Shown here: piece by piece, positions 6,616-8,536 of the stretch
Layout of the letters: the number at the start of each line of letters is the position of its first letter
Numbering within the stretch: position 1 is the first letter of the stretch
DNA from: Chloroflexia bacterium
GTDB taxonomy: Bacteria; Chloroflexota; Chloroflexia; Thermomicrobiales; UBA6265
Direction of reading: 5' to 3'
DNA length: 8,536 bases
Assembly: GCA_030430125.1 (NCBI GenBank)
Contig: JAUIGA010000133.1
Coordinates: 1 to 8,536, forward strand
Notes under the pieces: generated by a model
Told to the model about the DNA's origin: nothing
What the model saw: the letters and a program-made list of their open reading frames with translations, nothing else
Databases searched by the model: none
Made by a program: the position numbers and the translations under genes

Positions 6616-7083
6616 CTATGGCTCGCCTCGTCCATTGGGCACGCCCGAGATCGACACCTCCCGGCAGTCCGCGCCTCGGTATCCAATCGTCACCAGCAAG
6701 TATCGATCCGGGAGCCAGTCGCCGGCACGCTCCGGCCACTCCACGATCGTCACGTCATCGCCAGGATCAATGAGCTCCTCCCAGCCGATGTTGTCAAGCT
6801 GGTCTGGATCGTCCAGCCGGTAGAGATCCAGGTGGTGGAGCGTCATCGGCGTGCCATCCACCAAGTGGGCCGGATAGTCGGCGACAAGTGTGAAGGTCGG
6901 GCTCTGGGCATCGCCGTCAACCGAGAGCGACTCGGCGATGCCCTTGGCCAGGGTCGTCTTTCCCGCTCCGAGGTCGCCGTGCAGCAGGACAACATCGCCC
7001 ATCACGAGGTCGCGCCCGATCTTGCGACCAAGACCGCGCATCTCGTCGGCCCCGCGAATCAGCATGGGTTCGTCACTCGGCAT
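6616..7083 (-). CDS. tsaE: tRNA threonylcarbamoyladenosine biosynthesis ATPase TsaE
   Basis: TsaE is the small P-loop ATPase that drives turnover of the TsaB-TsaD complex in t6A37 tRNA modification. The 155-residue protein matches the family's length and motif order: Walker A GDLGAGKTT (36-44), SPTFTLV (61-67), HHLDLYRL (83-90) and IVEWPER (113-119). All key residues are present, including Lys42, Thr43 and Glu115. The start at 7083 lies within the end of the ABC ATPase gene (shared ATGCCGAGTGA, 11 bases), and GGAAG lies ten bases before it, inside that gene. Translation is therefore probably coupled to the transporter ATPase. It is convergent with ugpB and separated from it by a hairpin. Confidence 0.95.
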   Translation of the reverse strand: MPSDEPMLIRGADEMRGLGRKIGRDLVMGDVVLLHGDLGAGKTTLAKGIAESLSVDGDAQSPTFTLVADYPAHLVDGTPMTLHHLDLYRLDDPDQLDNIGWEELIDPGDDVTIVEWPERAGDWLPDRYLLVTIGYRGADCREVSISGVPNGRGEP

Positions 7084-8167
7084 CGGTTTCGCTTCCCCCA
7101 GCGGCCGGAAATGCCACCATTGCCCCCCTCACGGAGACCCAGACGCCATCGCCCGGACGAATACCGCTGTACGCGCCAAGACGCGCAACGACCCGTTCGC
7201 CCCGTTCCAGCCCGACCGTGAGCAGCTGGTCGTGCCCGAAATACTCGCGGCTCGTCACGAACCCATGGACGCCGCTTGACGCCGGACGCTGGCGATCGAG
7301 CCGCAGGTGCTCCGGGCGCACCAGCACATCGACGGTGCCGCTCGCCTCGTTCGCGAGATGGATGTCGCCAAGCACGGAATGCGCCGTGCGATCGTTCGCG
7401 GTCGCGCGCAGGAACTGGGCATCCCCGATGAACTCCGCCACGAAGCGGGTGCTGGGCCGATGGTAGAGCTCCTCGGGGGCTCCCACCTGTTCAACTCGAC
7501 CCCGGTGCATCACCACGATCCGATCGGCCAGGGAAAGCGCCTCATCCTGGTCATGGGTCACGAGGATCGCTGTGGTACTCGCTTCCGCGAGGATGGCGCG
7601 AACCTCGCGCCGCACCGCCACGCGCAGCTTCTGGTCCAGGTTGGAGAACGGCTCATCGAGCATCACCAGGGCTGGTGCCGGCGCGAGCGCGCGTGCGAGC
7701 GCGACCCGCTGCTGCTGACCGCCAGAAAGCTCGGCGGGGGCGTAGCGCTTCATGTGCTCCAGCCCTACCAGCGCGAGCACCTCGTCGACGCGCGATGTGT
7801 CACGGCCGGCGCGGCCAAGACCATAGGCAACGTTTTTCTCCACCGACATGTGCGGAAACAGCGCGTAGTCCTGGAAAACCATGCCGACCCGCCGGCGCTC
7901 CGCCGGCACAAAGGTACTGTCATTGGCAACGACGGTACCTGCGATCGCGATCGTCCCCCGATCCTGCCGCTCCAGGCCGGCTACCATTCGCAGGCTTGTG
8001 GTCTTGCCGCAGCCGCTTGGACCGAGAAGCGCCACGAACTCTCCCGGACGCGCATCGAACGTAAGCTCGGTGACGACAGGCGTACCGCCGAAGGCACGGG
8101 TCAGACCACGAACCGCGAGGGCTGGCGGCGCCTCTCCGGTACCCGGAAGCGTTGCGGTGAGGGACAT
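7073..8167 (-). CDS. ABC transporter ATP-binding protein, FbpC/PotA-like
   Basis: This importer ATPase has 364 residues and all the standard motifs: Walker A GPSGCGKT (49-56), Q-loop Gln99 in VFQDYALFP, signature LSGGQQQR (147-154), Walker B LVMLDEP (167-173), D-loop Asp178 and H-loop His205. After about residue 235 comes a TOBE-type regulatory region with VDVLVRPEHLRL. The wording of the core (ERRRVGMVFQDYALFPHMSVEKNV) is closest to the Fe(III) (FbpC) and polyamine/sulfate/thiosulfate group rather than to UgpC/MsiK of carbohydrate importers, though this cannot be settled by eye. The start at ATG 8167 is chosen because it gives the usual length and has GAAGG about seven bases before it; ATG 8287 would add 40 low-complexity Ser/Pro/Arg residues. 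Downstream it overlaps tsaE. A partial membrane protein upstream on the same strand may be its permease. Confidence 0.9.
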   Translation of the reverse strand: MSLTATLPGTGEAPPALAVRGLTRAFGGTPVVTELTFDARPGEFVALLGPSGCGKTTSLRMVAGLERQDRGTIAIAGTVVANDSTFVPAERRRVGMVFQDYALFPHMSVEKNVAYGLGRAGRDTSRVDEVLALVGLEHMKRYAPAELSGGQQQRVALARALAPAPALVMLDEPFSNLDQKLRVAVRREVRAILAEASTTAILVTHDQDEALSLADRIVVMHRGRVEQVGAPEELYHRPSTRFVAEFIGDAQFLRATANDRTAHSVLGDIHLANEASGTVDVLVRPEHLRLDRQRPASSGVHGFVTSREYFGHDQLLTVGLERGERVVARLGAYSGIRPGDGVWVSVRGAMVAFPAAGGSETDAE

Positions 8168-8342
8168 AAGACGACCTTCGGATGAACTGCGAGCACTATT
8201 CGCACGGACAGGAGACGGCTCGACCGGCCGCGGTGAGGCAAGCGTGGGTCGACGCAAGCTCGGCTCGGATGCAGGTTCGCGAATCAATCATCCGATTGCG
8301 GCATCGACAACCACATCGGGACGAGGCTGGTCCGCGACCTGG

Positions 8343-8357
8343 CGGAATTGTATCCCG
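8343..8357 (-). repeat. Small hairpin overlapping a -10-like hexamer
   Basis: On the minus strand CGGGAT, loop ACA, ATTCCG forms six pairs including one G-U. The same bases include TACAAT (8352-8347), five of six matches to the bacterial -10 consensus and unusual in this GC-rich surrounding. No good -35 lies 16-18 bases upstream, so a promoter is only a weak possibility. Confidence 0.25.
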
Positions 8358-8358
8358 A

Positions 8359-8385
8359 GGCAGCGGGTCGCCACCCGATCCTGCC
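8359..8385 (-). repeat. Inverted repeat, second of a competing pair
   Basis: On the minus strand GGCAG, three unpaired bases, CGGGT, loop GGCG, ACCCG, CTGCC makes a ten-pair stem with one bulge. Its GGCAG arm (8385-8381) is also part of the inverted repeat at 8381-8408, so only one of the two can form at a time. Confidence 0.5.
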
Positions 8386-8408
8386 GTACCGCCGATACCG
8401 CACGGCAG
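8381..8408 (-). repeat. Inverted repeat, first of a competing pair
   Basis: The arms CTGCCGT (8381-8387) and ACGGCAG (8402-8408) are perfectly complementary over seven bases around a 14-base centre. It lies 30 bases past the stop of the upstream membrane-protein gene and may end its transcript, but there is no T-run. Confidence 0.5.
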
Positions 8409-8437
8409 CAACATCTGGTCTCATCGGCGGGGTGCGG

Positions 8438-8536
8438 TCAGGGTGAATCCGCCTTGGAGCCGTGTTGCCGCGACGTGAGCAGGACTGACGGAATCGCCGC
8501 GACAAGCACCAGCGCGAGTGCCGGGGCAGCTGCCCG
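8438..8536 (-). CDS. C-terminus of a membrane protein, possibly the cognate ABC permease (partial)
   Basis: A frame entering from the right edge encodes 32 residues and ends with TGA at 8440-8438. It starts RAAAPALALVLVAAIPSVLL, a hydrophobic last membrane helix, and ends with the polar tail TSRQHGSKADSP. This is what a permease C-terminus looks like. Because an FbpC-like ATPase follows on the same strand, an FbpB-type iron permease is a reasonable guess. A major-facilitator or other membrane protein fits equally well, and the 270-base gap to the ATPase argues against tight operon coupling. Confidence 0.55.
   Translation of the reverse strand, partial: RAAAPALALVLVAAIPSVLLTSRQHGSKADSP

Larger units (their letters stand above)
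8168..8437 (-). other. Non-coding stretch / leader of the ABC ATPase gene
   Basis: These 270 bases lie between the stop of the partial upstream gene and the ATPase start. I see no convincing gene: the in-frame extension to 8287 is low complexity. The half nearer the upstream gene holds three consecutive inverted repeats (8343-8408) and one -10-like hexamer. This is long for two genes that would be expected to form one operon, so transcription probably ends or restarts here. Confidence 0.45.

Noticed and set aside
7073..8167. The ABC ATPase as UgpC of the ugp operon
   Set aside because: It is on the opposite strand beyond tsaE and a terminator, and its core wording is nearer to FbpC/PotA-type ATPases. 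A membrane-protein end upstream offers another partner.
8168..8287. Longer start for the ABC ATPase at 8287
   Set aside because: The 40 added residues are low-complexity Ser/Pro/Arg and precede a start that already gives the normal family length. I kept 8167, though the extension cannot be excluded.
1..8536. CRISPR arrays, transposases, toxin-antitoxin pairs, tRNA or rRNA genes
   Set aside because: I scanned both strands and saw no regularly spaced repeats, no transposase or integrase motifs, no small toxin-antitoxin pairs and no cloverleaf-like sequence.

Overview
The window is a GC-rich, densely packed stretch of a bacterial chromosome. The gene set (MoxR ATPase plus CoxE-type VWA protein, TsaB, TsaE, a glycerol-3-phosphate/glycerophosphodiester importer with a twin-arginine signal, and an FbpC-like ABC ATPase) is compatible with a Chloroflexota/Thermomicrobia-like or actinobacterial lineage. 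No rRNA, tRNA or mobile-element gene is present, so the taxonomic guess is an inference only.

Layout, left to right. Positions 1-1345 (minus) carry a VWA protein of the CoxE type whose far C-terminus runs off the left edge. Positions 1320-2288 (minus) carry its overlapping partner, a MoxR/CoxD-type AAA+ ATPase. Positions 2410-3153 (minus) carry tsaB. A divergent intergenic region (3154-3294) then leads into a plus-strand operon, ugpA (3295-4248), ugpE (4241-5116) and ugpB (5181-6518). This operon ends at a 25-base near-perfect inverted repeat (6556-6580) that separates it from the convergent tsaE (6616-7083, minus). tsaE overlaps the end of an FbpC-like ABC ATPase gene (7073-8167, minus). Upstream of that ATPase lies a 270-base non-coding stretch with several hairpins, two of which share one arm. 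The last 99 bases encode the C-terminus of a membrane protein on the minus strand, possibly the cognate permease.

How the genes work together. UgpA and UgpE form the membrane channel and UgpB the exported binding protein of one importer for phosphorylated glycerol compounds; its ATPase (UgpC) is not encoded next to it. TsaB and TsaE are both needed for the t6A37 modification of tRNAs reading ANN codons; they lie on the same strand but are separated by the oppositely oriented ugp operon. The MoxR-VWA pair is a chaperone-like module, best known from carbon monoxide dehydrogenase maturation (CoxD/CoxE), but no CO dehydrogenase subunit gene is visible here.

I see no clear sign of a wholly new system. 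The points most worth a second look are the mutually exclusive hairpins ahead of the ABC ATPase, the coupling of tsaE to a transporter ATPase, the splitting of tsaE from tsaB, and the mixed binding-site signature of UgpB.
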